This document shows positions 52,285 through 59,678 of a DNA stretch of 60,707 nucleotides, one piece after another. The position numbers were made by a program, and so were the translations under genes. The notes beneath the pieces are model-generated. The model saw only the letters and a program-made list of their open reading frames with translations. It did no database searches and was not told the DNA's origin. Source of the DNA: Nocardia sp. NRRL S-836 (GTDB lineage Bacteria > Actinomycetota > Actinomycetes > Mycobacteriales > Pseudonocardiaceae); assembly GCF_001279525.1 (NCBI RefSeq), contig NZ_LGDY01000127.1, positions 1-60,707 of the forward strand, given 5' to 3'. Numbering within the stretch: position 1 is the stretch's first letter; each line of letters starts with the position of its first letter.

Positions 52285-52340
52285 CGCTCGCCGCCGCTGA
52301 CGAACGCCCGCCACGCCTCGACGGTGAACTCCGATGACCT
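52281..52340 (-). pseudogene. DUF397-like C-terminal remnant
   Basis: The minus-strand frame ending in TAG at 52281-52283 reads SSEFTVEAWRAFVSGGER. This is like the end of DUF397 proteins, where FTxxxWRAFV is typical. No N-terminal part is present, so it is a relic. It lies just behind the 52367 Imm1-like gene on the same strand. Confidence 0.45.
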
Positions 52341-52366
52341 GCGGTCCGGCGAGCGCCGGCCGCATC

Positions 52367-52819
52367 TCAGGCCTCGGTGACTTCGCGCAGGTGCGGGAAG
52401 TCCGCAGGAATCAGCCCGCCGTGGTCGAGGTAAGCGGCCAGCACGGCGCGGACGGTGTCCAGCGGGACCTCGTAGCTCGCAGGGATCAACGTCTCGTGCC
52501 CCTGGAAGTCGTACACCCGCACTCCAGTCGCATCAGGCGTGCCCTGAGTCGCGCGCAGCTCGTCCATCCCGCTGATGCGGACATATCCCTTTTCCGCACC
52601 GATGCCGGCGTTCACCGTGGGGAATCCGTAGGGGTCCTCCGCGATGGACACCTCCACCAGCGACGGGTACGGCTGGGTCGCGGATCGTGTGCTCACCCGA
52701 TCGATCAACGCGGACAACTCCTCGTGCGTCTGCACGATGATCGCCGGCTCGCCCAGGCCGTAGTCGCTGTCCGGTTTCTGGTCGTACCAGATCTCGGCGA
52801 GTCCCTCCACGACCTGCAC
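52367..52819 (-). CDS. Imm1-like immunity protein
   Basis: 150 residues from the GTG at 52819 (MQVVEGLAEIWYDQK); the longer frame to 52933 runs through a DUF397-like relic. EPAIIVQTHEELSALIDRV at the start, LVEVSIAEDPYGFPTVNAGIGAEKGYVRIS in the centre, and SYEVPLDTVRAVLAAYLDHGGLIPADF at the end follow the Imm1 order, in weaker form. Convergent with the other Imm1 gene. Two relic DUF397 ends flank it, which suggests it entered as a cassette. Confidence 0.7.
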   Translation of the reverse strand: MQVVEGLAEIWYDQKPDSDYGLGEPAIIVQTHEELSALIDRVSTRSATQPYPSLVEVSIAEDPYGFPTVNAGIGAEKGYVRISGMDELRATQGTPDATGVRVYDFQGHETLIPASYEVPLDTVRAVLAAYLDHGGLIPADFPHLREVTEA

Positions 52820-52850
52820 AACGCCTCCGGACTCGCGGTTCGCCACATGC

Positions 52851-52966
52851 TCAGACGGCCACGAACGCCCGCCAGGCCTCGGCGCGTCAGGCTCTCGCAG
52901 GGGTACCCCCACCAAGGGGACCCCTTGATTCAATTCTCCCAGACAGCACCGACAATTTCGGGCCGC
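52851..52966 (-). pseudogene. Degenerate DUF397 (Scr2-like) gene behind the HTH gene
   Basis: Behind the HTH stop, the minus strand reads GVPLVGVPLREPDA and, in a different frame, AEAWRAFVAV before a TGA at 52851-52853. Together they look like the second half of a DUF397 protein broken by a frameshift, with the WRKSS start missing. HTH-DUF5753 regulators usually have an intact DUF397 partner at this place. Confidence 0.4.
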
Positions 52967-53821
52967 TCACGCCCGGTGCAGGTTCCGCCCGCCGAAGTGC
53001 TGCCGGGCCCGACTGGCGAGATCGGCGACCATCGCTCGTGACTGGGTCTCGTTGAGAGCAACCGCATCCAGCCGCTCGAAGATCGCCTTGCACCCCTTGA
53101 CACCAGCCTGGTCCTGCACGAACACCTGGGCGATGTCGGACTCCGCGTAGGCGACCGCGCTGCGCTTCTCGTAGTCCCACAGCGTGTAGGCGCCCATGAA
53201 GACACCCGCCGGACCACTCGCCGCCGTCACGATCCGGATGACGTGCGTGTTGAAGAGCAGCCTCATCAGCTGGTCTTCCATCACCTCGGCGCTGCCGACC
53301 TGGAGCCGCAGAGCGTTCTCGTGGATGAAGAAAGTGCATTGCGGCCGGTCGTGGCGCTGGAGGAGCGTCGTCCGCTCCGAGCGGAAGCGAACCGCCACCT
53401 CGATCTGGTCCGGCGGCAGCACACCTCGGGCTTCGTACAAAGCCTGCGTGTACTCCTCCGACTGCACCAGGCCCGGCATGGTCGCCAGGGTGTAGCAGGT
53501 GATGCCCTGCGCAGTCGTCTCGGCCATCGACAGGGTCCGCAACTTGCCGGGCGCCTGCACGAAGTACGGGTCGAAGGCGCGGCGATACCGGTCCAGAAAC
53601 CCCTCGATGAACTCCAGCGACCGCCCACACCTCCCTAGGTACTGGACGAGGTCGATCTCGCTCGCGCGCACCTTCCCGTGCTCGATGTTGGAGACCTTGG
53701 CCGGGTCCCACCCGAGCATCCGCGCGATCCTGCGCGCGTGGAACGTGGTGTAGCGCTCGCGGACCTGCCGCAACTCATCGCCCAGGTCACGGCTGTACGG
53801 AGTGGACGGATCGCCGTTCAT
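52967..53821 (-). CDS. HTH regulator with DUF5753 (Scr1-type)
   Basis: 284 residues from the ATG at 53821. N-terminal XRE-type HTH: LGDELRQVRERYTTFHARRIARMLGWDPAKVSNIEHGKVRASEIDLVQYL. The DUF5753 domain follows, about 100-275: TLATMPGLVQSEEYTQAL, DQIEVAVRFRSERTTLLQR, FFIHENALRLQVGS, MEDQLMRLLF. Such proteins form toxin-antitoxin-like pairs with DUF397 partners in actinomycetes and affect development and secondary metabolism. Here the partner is degenerate, so the regulator may be orphaned. Confidence 0.92.
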   Translation of the reverse strand: MNGDPSTPYSRDLGDELRQVRERYTTFHARRIARMLGWDPAKVSNIEHGKVRASEIDLVQYLGRCGRSLEFIEGFLDRYRRAFDPYFVQAPGKLRTLSMAETTAQGITCYTLATMPGLVQSEEYTQALYEARGVLPPDQIEVAVRFRSERTTLLQRHDRPQCTFFIHENALRLQVGSAEVMEDQLMRLLFNTHVIRIVTAASGPAGVFMGAYTLWDYEKRSAVAYAESDIAQVFVQDQAGVKGCKAIFERLDAVALNETQSRAMVADLASRARQHFGGRNLHRA

Positions 53822-53897
53822 GGGACTCGACGTTAGGCGTTGTGCGAAGAACATCACCGGCCCCGAACGGGTGCACTTACTCGGTTGACGTGCGAGG

Positions 53898-55979
53898 TTG
53901 ACTGAGCGGGTGCTCACGACCCTCATCGGCCGGACCCTGCGCGTGCCCACCTCGACCGGGGCCGTCGGTGACGGCCGGGCGGAGGCCAGGCGGTTGGACG
54001 CGGCGCTGGTGCAGGTGGGGTTCAAGGCGTCGAAGGAGCTCGTCGAGCACGTGGCGGGTCTGCGGAACCCGGCCGCGTACACCCGGACGATCGTGGACGC
54101 CGTCCGCAGGCTCGTCGGGGACGACGTGCGGCACAACCCCTACTTCAAGGACTTCCCGCACGGCGTGCCGGACACCGTCGAGTTCTGGGCGCACTGCCTG
54201 CGCGACGCGCTCCTCAAGAACGTGCCCGCCGACGAGATCGCCGCGAACGGCGTGCTCAACCTGCTCGCGTTGCCGGAGTACGGCACCCGCCGGCACACCT
54301 ACGAAGAACTCCTCCAGGCGCACGACGCGCTGATCCCGTCCGTCAAGGACCGCGTCACCGTCCTGCACCTCGGCGGGACGGAGGCGGAGGAGACGCGGCG
54401 CCTCTACCTGGAGCTCGCCACCAGCTCCACCCCGCTCAACCCCGCCGACCTGGAGCTGCTCGGCGAGCTGGCGCAGCAGACGAACGAGTGGCCGGTGGTC
54501 ATCCCGGTGCGGGAGAACCGGGCCGTCATCAACGCCGCGCGGCTGGTCCGCGGGCTCGCGGTGCGCGTGGACACCGTCACCGACGTGCTGCGGCTGGCGT
54601 GCCGGGCGTCCGGCGGCGATGTCACGCTGGTGGAGCCGACGCGGTTCCGGTCGTTCTGCCGGCCGGAGCGGCGGCTCGTCATGGCCGCGCTGGACGAGGT
54701 CGTGGCGGAGAACCCCGGCAAGCTCGGCGACGTGCGGCAGCGCCGGGAGGCGTGGAAGCGGCTCGGGGAGCGGGTGCACCCGCACGAGTACCGGAACCTG
54801 CCGCACGCGCAGGACGTGTTCGCGGTCGCTCGCGGGAACAAGGTCGTGCGGTCGTTCGCGGGCCGGGCCGAGCTCGCGTTCTCGGACGGCGACATCGCGC
54901 GTGCCACCGAGATCCTGAAGCAGGCGCCGGGCATGTTGCTCCGCCAGGTGGACCGGCTGCTGCGCAACGCGTCCGAAAAGGACGTTCCCCTTGTCGTCGA
55001 CGCCGTGCGGGAAGCCGTCCCCGCGGTGTCCGGCCGCGTGCTGTGCTCGTTGTTGCAGCACCTGGAGAACCGCGAGGAGCCCGAGGCCGCACGGGTGTTC
55101 GCCACCCGGCACCGCAGGGCGTGGATCACGTACGACACCCGGATGCCGCTGGCCTGCGACGTCGTGCGGGAGCTGACCGCGGTCCTGGAGGACGAGCTGG
55201 TCCGCCGGCTGCCGGAGGTGGCGGAGCTGACCGTGGCCGACGAGGTGCGCGACGTCGTGCTCCCGTTGTCCGGCAACGCCTCCGAGGACGGCTTCGGCGT
55301 GCTGCCGCGCGGGTCGAAGGTGCGGCTGGAGGGCGATCTGCTGCGGTTCTTCGTGTATTGGAGGGAAAAGGCGCGGTCCACCGACTACGACCTGTCCGCG
55401 GTGCTGCTCAACGGCAACTTCGACCACGCCGGTCAGGTGTCGTGGACCAACTACGAGCAGGGCGGCGCGTACTACTCGGGCGACCTCACGAGCGCGCGCG
55501 ACGGGGCGACCGAGTTCATCGACGTGCCGCGGCGGGCGGTGAAGGCGAAGTTCGTGGTGCCGCAGGTGAACATCTTCGGCGGCGAGGGGTTCACCGAGGT
55601 CGCCGAGTCGATGTTCGGGTTCATGTCACGGGAGCTGGACCAGCGCGGCAGGCCGTTCGAGCCCAGCACGGTCCGCGCCCGCAGTGCGATGCGCGGCTAC
55701 GGCAACGTGGCGGTGCCCGTCGTCTTCGAGCGCACCGACGACGCGTGGGTCGCCACGTGGCTGCACCTGTACCTGCGCGGAACGCCGTGGGCGAACCGGG
55801 TGGAGGACAACCGCGACATCTCCCGGCAGCTCGCGCGCGGTGTGTTGAGCCGCAGGTACTTCACGGTCGGGCGGCTCGCGGGGCTGATGCGCCGGAAGAC
55901 CGCGGTGGACGGTCTGCGGCTGCACGTCGACCTGACGAACGTCGACCAGCTGGACAAACTGCTGGAACCGATGGGCTGA
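53898..55979 (+). CDS. Large protein with TerD-like C-terminal domain
   Basis: 693 residues from a TTG at 53898 (a GTG at 53910 is possible). The N-terminal 450 residues are mainly helical: DDVRHNPYFKDFPHGVPDTVEFW, DLELLGELAQQTNEWPVVIPVRENRAVI, RNLPHAQDVFAVARGNKVVRSFAGRAELAF. A C-terminal region (about 480-600) resembles TerD: LRFFVYWREKARSTDYDLSAVLLN, FDHAGQVSWTNYEQGGAYYSGDLTSARDGATEFIDV. TerD-related proteins bind calcium and belong to tellurite/phage/stress response sets. A similar layout is found in the SCO0854-type family as I recall it, but the RING part of that family is not seen here. Function unknown. Confidence 0.8.
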   Translation: MTERVLTTLIGRTLRVPTSTGAVGDGRAEARRLDAALVQVGFKASKELVEHVAGLRNPAAYTRTIVDAVRRLVGDDVRHNPYFKDFPHGVPDTVEFWAHCLRDALLKNVPADEIAANGVLNLLALPEYGTRRHTYEELLQAHDALIPSVKDRVTVLHLGGTEAEETRRLYLELATSSTPLNPADLELLGELAQQTNEWPVVIPVRENRAVINAARLVRGLAVRVDTVTDVLRLACRASGGDVTLVEPTRFRSFCRPERRLVMAALDEVVAENPGKLGDVRQRREAWKRLGERVHPHEYRNLPHAQDVFAVARGNKVVRSFAGRAELAFSDGDIARATEILKQAPGMLLRQVDRLLRNASEKDVPLVVDAVREAVPAVSGRVLCSLLQHLENREEPEAARVFATRHRRAWITYDTRMPLACDVVRELTAVLEDELVRRLPEVAELTVADEVRDVVLPLSGNASEDGFGVLPRGSKVRLEGDLLRFFVYWREKARSTDYDLSAVLLNGNFDHAGQVSWTNYEQGGAYYSGDLTSARDGATEFIDVPRRAVKAKFVVPQVNIFGGEGFTEVAESMFGFMSRELDQRGRPFEPSTVRARSAMRGYGNVAVPVVFERTDDAWVATWLHLYLRGTPWANRVEDNRDISRQLARGVLSRRYFTVGRLAGLMRRKTAVDGLRLHVDLTNVDQLDKLLEPMG

Positions 55980-56117
55980 ACGCGCTAGCGTGAAGCCCGC
56001 GAGGCCATGAGAGGGCTTCCTTCTCACACTCCTGGAACTAGCCCTCTCGCTTTCCTCGCGCCCAGCTCCGGGGAGGTGTGTCCGCGGACCGCGCGGACCA
56101 CATCGCCCGGCGTGTCT

Positions 56118-56134
56118 TCTGGGGCCACCCCAGA
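56118..56134. terminator. Weak hairpin between convergent genes
   Basis: TCTGGGG-CCA-CCCCAGA, 7 bp, lies 11 bp from the stop of the 56145 gene on the minus strand. The remaining 55980-56117 holds no gene. Confidence 0.45.
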
Positions 56135-56144
56135 CCCCGGGTTT

Positions 56145-57113
56145 CTAACTCCACTCGACCGCGATGCCCGCGATCCCCGGCCCGACCTCGCTGAAGTAGG
56201 CGCTCACCACGCCGCCGAGCCCGCACACGAGCTCCTCGACGTCGACCGGCGTGGCCTCCGGCGAGGCACGGAACTGCTTCATGCACCGGGCGGGCATCGC
56301 GCGCCGGTGGAACGACAGCTGCACCAGGTACGAGCCGCACGTGTCGCGGAACGTGCGGTGCGTGCCGGGGGTCGGGCCGCCGGTGTCGTCGACGATGGTG
56401 AAGCTGAAGACGTGCTCCTCACCGGCCGCGAGCCTGCGGTCGAAGAGCAGCTCCACGGCCAGGTTCCGGGAAGCGCTTTCCCGCCGCAGCCGCCCCTGCC
56501 GGCAGCCCTCGCCGGCGCGCACGAGGGCGTTGTCGATCATGGCGCCGTCGTCGCCCTGGTGGACGGCCAGGTAGCGGTCCGGGCCCTGGCGCAACGCGCG
56601 CACGACCAGCCGTGTGGTGATGGAGCGTTGTTCGCGGTGCATGCCGATCTGCACGGTGTCGTGCACGGACAGCACTTCGAGCTCGGCGTTGCTGCGTGCG
56701 GCCTCGGGCACCGAGCCGAACGAGGCGAGCAACGGCGCCGAGTCCGGCCAGGTCGGCACCGGGCGTGGCAGGTAGGTGTTGGCGGTGCGCGGGCCGATGA
56801 GGTCCAGCAGCGACGACGGGGGCAGCCGCAGGACGGACTCCAACGCGCGCACGGTGCCGATGGCGCGCGGGACCTCGGGGTGGCGCAGGCCGCGCTGCCA
56901 GTACGAGAGCGTCGACTGGCCGACCTGGACACCGAGTTGTTCGAGGTGGGCGCGCAGCCGTGCGAGCGAGAGGCCCCGGTGGGCGATCGCCTCGCGCAGT
57001 GCGCGGTGGAAAGGCCCGTAGCGCAGCGTCTCGGCGAGCGGGGTCGGCAGACCCCCGGTCGGGGTACCGATCGGTTCGTCGACCGATTCGGCGTGCCCGG
57101 ATTCCGCGGCCAC
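56145..57113 (-). CDS. HTH transcriptional regulator with large effector region
   Basis: 322 residues. An N-terminal XRE-like HTH at about 30-85: FHRALREAIAHRGLSLARLRAHLEQLGVQVGQSTLSYWQRGLRHPEVPRAIGTVRALE. The C-terminal 200 residues (VHDTVQIGMHREQRSITTRLVVRAL, NLAVELLFDRRLAAGEEHVFSFTI, FRDTCGSYLVQLSFHRRAMPARCMKQF) form a beta-rich domain like those seen in related actinobacterial regulators, with cysteines in RDTCGS and ARCMKQF. I cannot name its ligand. It is divergent from tmk. Confidence 0.85.
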   Translation of the reverse strand: MAAESGHAESVDEPIGTPTGGLPTPLAETLRYGPFHRALREAIAHRGLSLARLRAHLEQLGVQVGQSTLSYWQRGLRHPEVPRAIGTVRALESVLRLPPSSLLDLIGPRTANTYLPRPVPTWPDSAPLLASFGSVPEAARSNAELEVLSVHDTVQIGMHREQRSITTRLVVRALRQGPDRYLAVHQGDDGAMIDNALVRAGEGCRQGRLRRESASRNLAVELLFDRRLAAGEEHVFSFTIVDDTGGPTPGTHRTFRDTCGSYLVQLSFHRRAMPARCMKQFRASPEATPVDVEELVCGLGGVVSAYFSEVGPGIAGIAVEWS

Positions 57114-57254
57114 CGCGGCACCTACCCTTCACACGCGCCGTGTGACTGTTCACCGTAGTCACTCGTTCTGGTGATCGAAAGATCGGATTTCGCCCGTGTG
57201 GGGGATGCCCTGCGGCCGTGTGAGTGGCCGGAACCGGTCCCGTAGGGTTCGTGC

Positions 57255-57899
57255 GTGGGAAAGCTCGTAGTGATCGAAGGCCTCGACGGGGCCGGCAAGC
57301 GCACCTTGGCGAACGGTCTCATCGCCGCTCTCGAAGCCGAGGGCAGGACCGTGACCAGCCACGCCTTCCCGCGCTACGGGCTGAGCGTGCACGCGGACCT
57401 CGTCCGTGACGCCCTCTACGGCAACATCGGCGACCTCAGCGACTCCGTCTACGGCATGGCCGTGCTCTACGCGCTGGACCGGCGCGGGGCGGCTGACGAG
57501 ATCCGCAGAGACCTCGCGGAGCACGACGTGGTGCTGCTCGATCGTTATGTCGCCTCCAGTGCCGCCTACAGCGCCGCGCGGCTGCACCAGGACGAGCACG
57601 GCGAGTTCGTGCGGTGGGTCCGCGAGCTGGAGATCGAGCGGTTCGGGTTGCCCGTTCCGGACCTGCACCTGCTGCTCCGCGTGCCGGTCGAGGTGGCCGC
57701 CGAACGCGCGGCCCGGCGCGAGCAGGACGACGTGTCTCGCGCGCGAGACATCTACGAGTCCGATGGCGGTCTGCAGGCCAGGTGCGCGGCCGTTTACGAC
57801 GGATTGGCGAACGTCGGGTGGCTCGCGCCGTGGCAATTGGTGGACGGTCGGTCAAACGTGAACTTTAGTTCGCTTTTGGAACGGCTCTTCACTCCTTGA
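57255..57899 (+). CDS. tmk: dTMP kinase
   Basis: 214 residues from a GTG six bases after TAGGGT (leaderless pattern). P-loop VIEGLDGAGKRTLANGL: GKRT in place of the more common GKST/GKTT, as in the mycobacterial enzyme. FPRYGLSVHADLVRDALYG, DRYVASSAAYSAARL and RARDIYESDGGLQ follow that same pattern. It phosphorylates dTMP to dTDP. It lies between sahH and mtrA as in M. tuberculosis (Rv3247c), with accessory genes inserted before it. Confidence 0.95.
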   Translation: MGKLVVIEGLDGAGKRTLANGLIAALEAEGRTVTSHAFPRYGLSVHADLVRDALYGNIGDLSDSVYGMAVLYALDRRGAADEIRRDLAEHDVVLLDRYVASSAAYSAARLHQDEHGEFVRWVRELEIERFGLPVPDLHLLLRVPVEVAAERAARREQDDVSRARDIYESDGGLQARCAAVYDGLANVGWLAPWQLVDGRSNVNFSSLLERLFTP

Positions 57900-57915
57900 G
57901 TGGTCGCTCACGTGC

Positions 57916-57950
57916 GTACCCGTTGACACGATCGTGTGACGGTACGTAAC
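57916..57950 (+). promoter_or_regulatory. Promoter with overlapping palindrome
   Basis: TTGACA at 57923-57928, a perfect 12-bp palindrome ACACGATCGTGT at 57926-57937, and flanking GTACC/GGTAC arms at 57916 and 57941. TAACTG near 57947 may be the -10. A dimeric repressor bound here would cover the -35. It governs the methyltransferase gene. Confidence 0.55.
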
Positions 57951-57974
57951 TGTGAGTGAATAGGAGTGCACAAT

Positions 57975-58805
57975 TTGAAGCGTGTCCTGCAGCGCCCCCC
58001 GGTCGGGGTCGCCCGTACGGCGGTCCTGATCGCTGCCGCCCGCGCCAACGAGCAACGCCGGCTCCACCGCCTGTTCGACGACCCGCTGGCCGAGGGGCTC
58101 GTGGCTGCCGCCGGCTCCGCGAACGACCTCAACGGCGTGCGCACCCTCGCCGGTGACCACTTCGTCCTGCGCACCCGCTACTTCGACGACCAGCTGCTGG
58201 TCGCGGCCCAGCCCCAGGTCGTGCTCATGGCCGCCGGTCTGGACACAAGAGCGTTCCGGATCGACTGGCCGCCGGGGACGACCGTCTACGAGCTCGACTT
58301 ACCCGGCCTGCTGGAGTTCAAGGACGACGCGCTGCGCGACCTGGGTGCCGAACCCACCTGCGAGAGAGTTGTCGTCCCGTGCGACCTGCGCGACGACTGG
58401 GCGACCTCGCTGATCCACGCGGGGTTCGACCCGAAGAGGCCCACGGCGTGGTTGCTGGAGGGCCTCTTCATGTTCCTGCCGCCGGTCGCCGGTGAGCGGA
58501 TCATGCACTGGGTGAGCGCGCTGTCCGCCCGCGGCAGCACGCTGGCGCTCGAACACGTCAACCGCGCGTTCCGCGAGCTGCCGCAGATGAAGGCCGTGCA
58601 GCAGCGGTTCGACACGATGGACGCCGGCTGGTGCTCCGACGTGGAGGACCCGGTGGCGTGGCTGAGCGGGCACGGCTGGCACGCGACCGTGACCCACCAG
58701 GTCGACCTCGCCGCCCGCCACGAACGCCCGGTGCCGGCGATCACCGACCCGCGAGAGGTGGGTGACGCGCGCATCTGGCTGGCCTCGGCCGTCCGCACGG
58801 CCTGA
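57975..58805 (+). CDS. TIGR00027-type SAM-dependent methyltransferase
   Basis: 276 residues from the TTG at 57975 with AGGAG eight bases upstream; a GTG at 57966 overlaps that SD. Leucine-carboxyl-methyltransferase-like fold: VGVARTAVLIAAARANEQRRLHRLFDDPLAE, SAM site QVVLMAAGLDTRAFRIDWPPGTTVYELDLP, VVPCDLRDDWATSL, and WLLEGLFMFLPP. Actinobacteria, above all mycobacteria, have many of these with unknown small-molecule or polyketide substrates. It lies between tmk and mtrA, so it is an insertion relative to the mycobacterial order. Confidence 0.92.
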   Translation: MKRVLQRPPVGVARTAVLIAAARANEQRRLHRLFDDPLAEGLVAAAGSANDLNGVRTLAGDHFVLRTRYFDDQLLVAAQPQVVLMAAGLDTRAFRIDWPPGTTVYELDLPGLLEFKDDALRDLGAEPTCERVVVPCDLRDDWATSLIHAGFDPKRPTAWLLEGLFMFLPPVAGERIMHWVSALSARGSTLALEHVNRAFRELPQMKAVQQRFDTMDAGWCSDVEDPVAWLSGHGWHATVTHQVDLAARHERPVPAITDPREVGDARIWLASAVRTA

Positions 58806-58990
58806 CACCACGAGGTAACGAAAGGTGACCGTCGCACGGATATGCACGCGACGATCAGGCCAAATCGGGCGAGGTGGGGCACGTGGAACGAGGGTTCCGG
58901 CCGGTTACCGAACGAGCGCACACCGCCACCAGCGGCAACGGAACGTGGGTGGTGCGCGAACGCGCGACCGGCAGTGCAACGATGTTAAGC

Positions 58991-59668
58991 ATGAAGGCAC
59001 GCGTGCTCGTCGTCGATGACGACCCCGCCCTGGCGGAGATGCTGACGATCGTGTTGCGCGGGGAGGGTTTCGACACCGCGGTGGTCGCCGACGGTGCTCG
59101 TGCCCTGCCCGCGCTGCGCGAGCTCAAGCCCGACCTCGTGCTGCTCGACCTGATGTTGCCGGGCATGAACGGCATCGACGTCTGCAAGGCGATCAGGTCC
59201 GAGTCGGGCGTGCCGATCGTGATGCTCACCGCGAAGAGCGACACGGTCGACGTGGTGCTGGGCCTCGAGTCCGGCGCGGACGACTACGTGGTCAAGCCGT
59301 TCAAGCCCAAGGAGCTGGTGGCCCGCATCCGGGCGCGCCTGCGCCGCACGGAGGCCGAGCCGTCCGAGGTGCTGCAGATCGGCGACCTCACGATCGACGT
59401 CCCCGGCCACGAGGTGCTGCGCGAGGGCAAGCCGATCCAGCTCACGCCGCTGGAGTTCGACCTGCTGGTCGCGCTGGCCCGCAAGCCGCGCCAGGTGTTC
59501 ACCCGCGAGGTGCTGCTGGAGCAGGTGTGGGGCTACCGCCACGCCGCCGACACGCGGCTGGTGAACGTCCACGTGCAGCGGCTGCGGTCCAAGGTGGAAC
59601 GCGACCCGGAGCACCCCGAGGTGGTGTTGACTGTTCGTGGTGTCGGGTACAAGGCCGGCCCTCCGTGA
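58991..59668 (+). CDS. mtrA: Response regulator MtrA
   Basis: 225 residues from the ATG at 58991. Receiver domain: VLVVDDDPALAEMLTIVLRGEGFD, phosphorylated Asp in LLDLMLPGMNG, MLTAKSD and VKPFKPKELVARI. OmpR-type winged helix: LTPLEFDLLVALARKPRQVFTREVLLEQVWGYRHAADTRLVNVHVQRLRSKVE. MtrA controls cell-wall remodelling, division and DnaA/oriC-linked genes in actinobacteria. mtrB follows after 10 bp. A longer frame from 58874 lacks family support. Confidence 0.97.
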   Translation: MKARVLVVDDDPALAEMLTIVLRGEGFDTAVVADGARALPALRELKPDLVLLDLMLPGMNGIDVCKAIRSESGVPIVMLTAKSDTVDVVLGLESGADDYVVKPFKPKELVARIRARLRRTEAEPSEVLQIGDLTIDVPGHEVLREGKPIQLTPLEFDLLVALARKPRQVFTREVLLEQVWGYRHAADTRLVNVHVQRLRSKVERDPEHPEVVLTVRGVGYKAGPP

Positions 59669-59678
59669 CAGGTGACGC

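Noticed and set aside
53877..55427. 516-codon minus-strand frame
   Set aside because: Antisense of the TerD-like gene; low-complexity composition rich in His, Arg and Gln typical of shadow frames.
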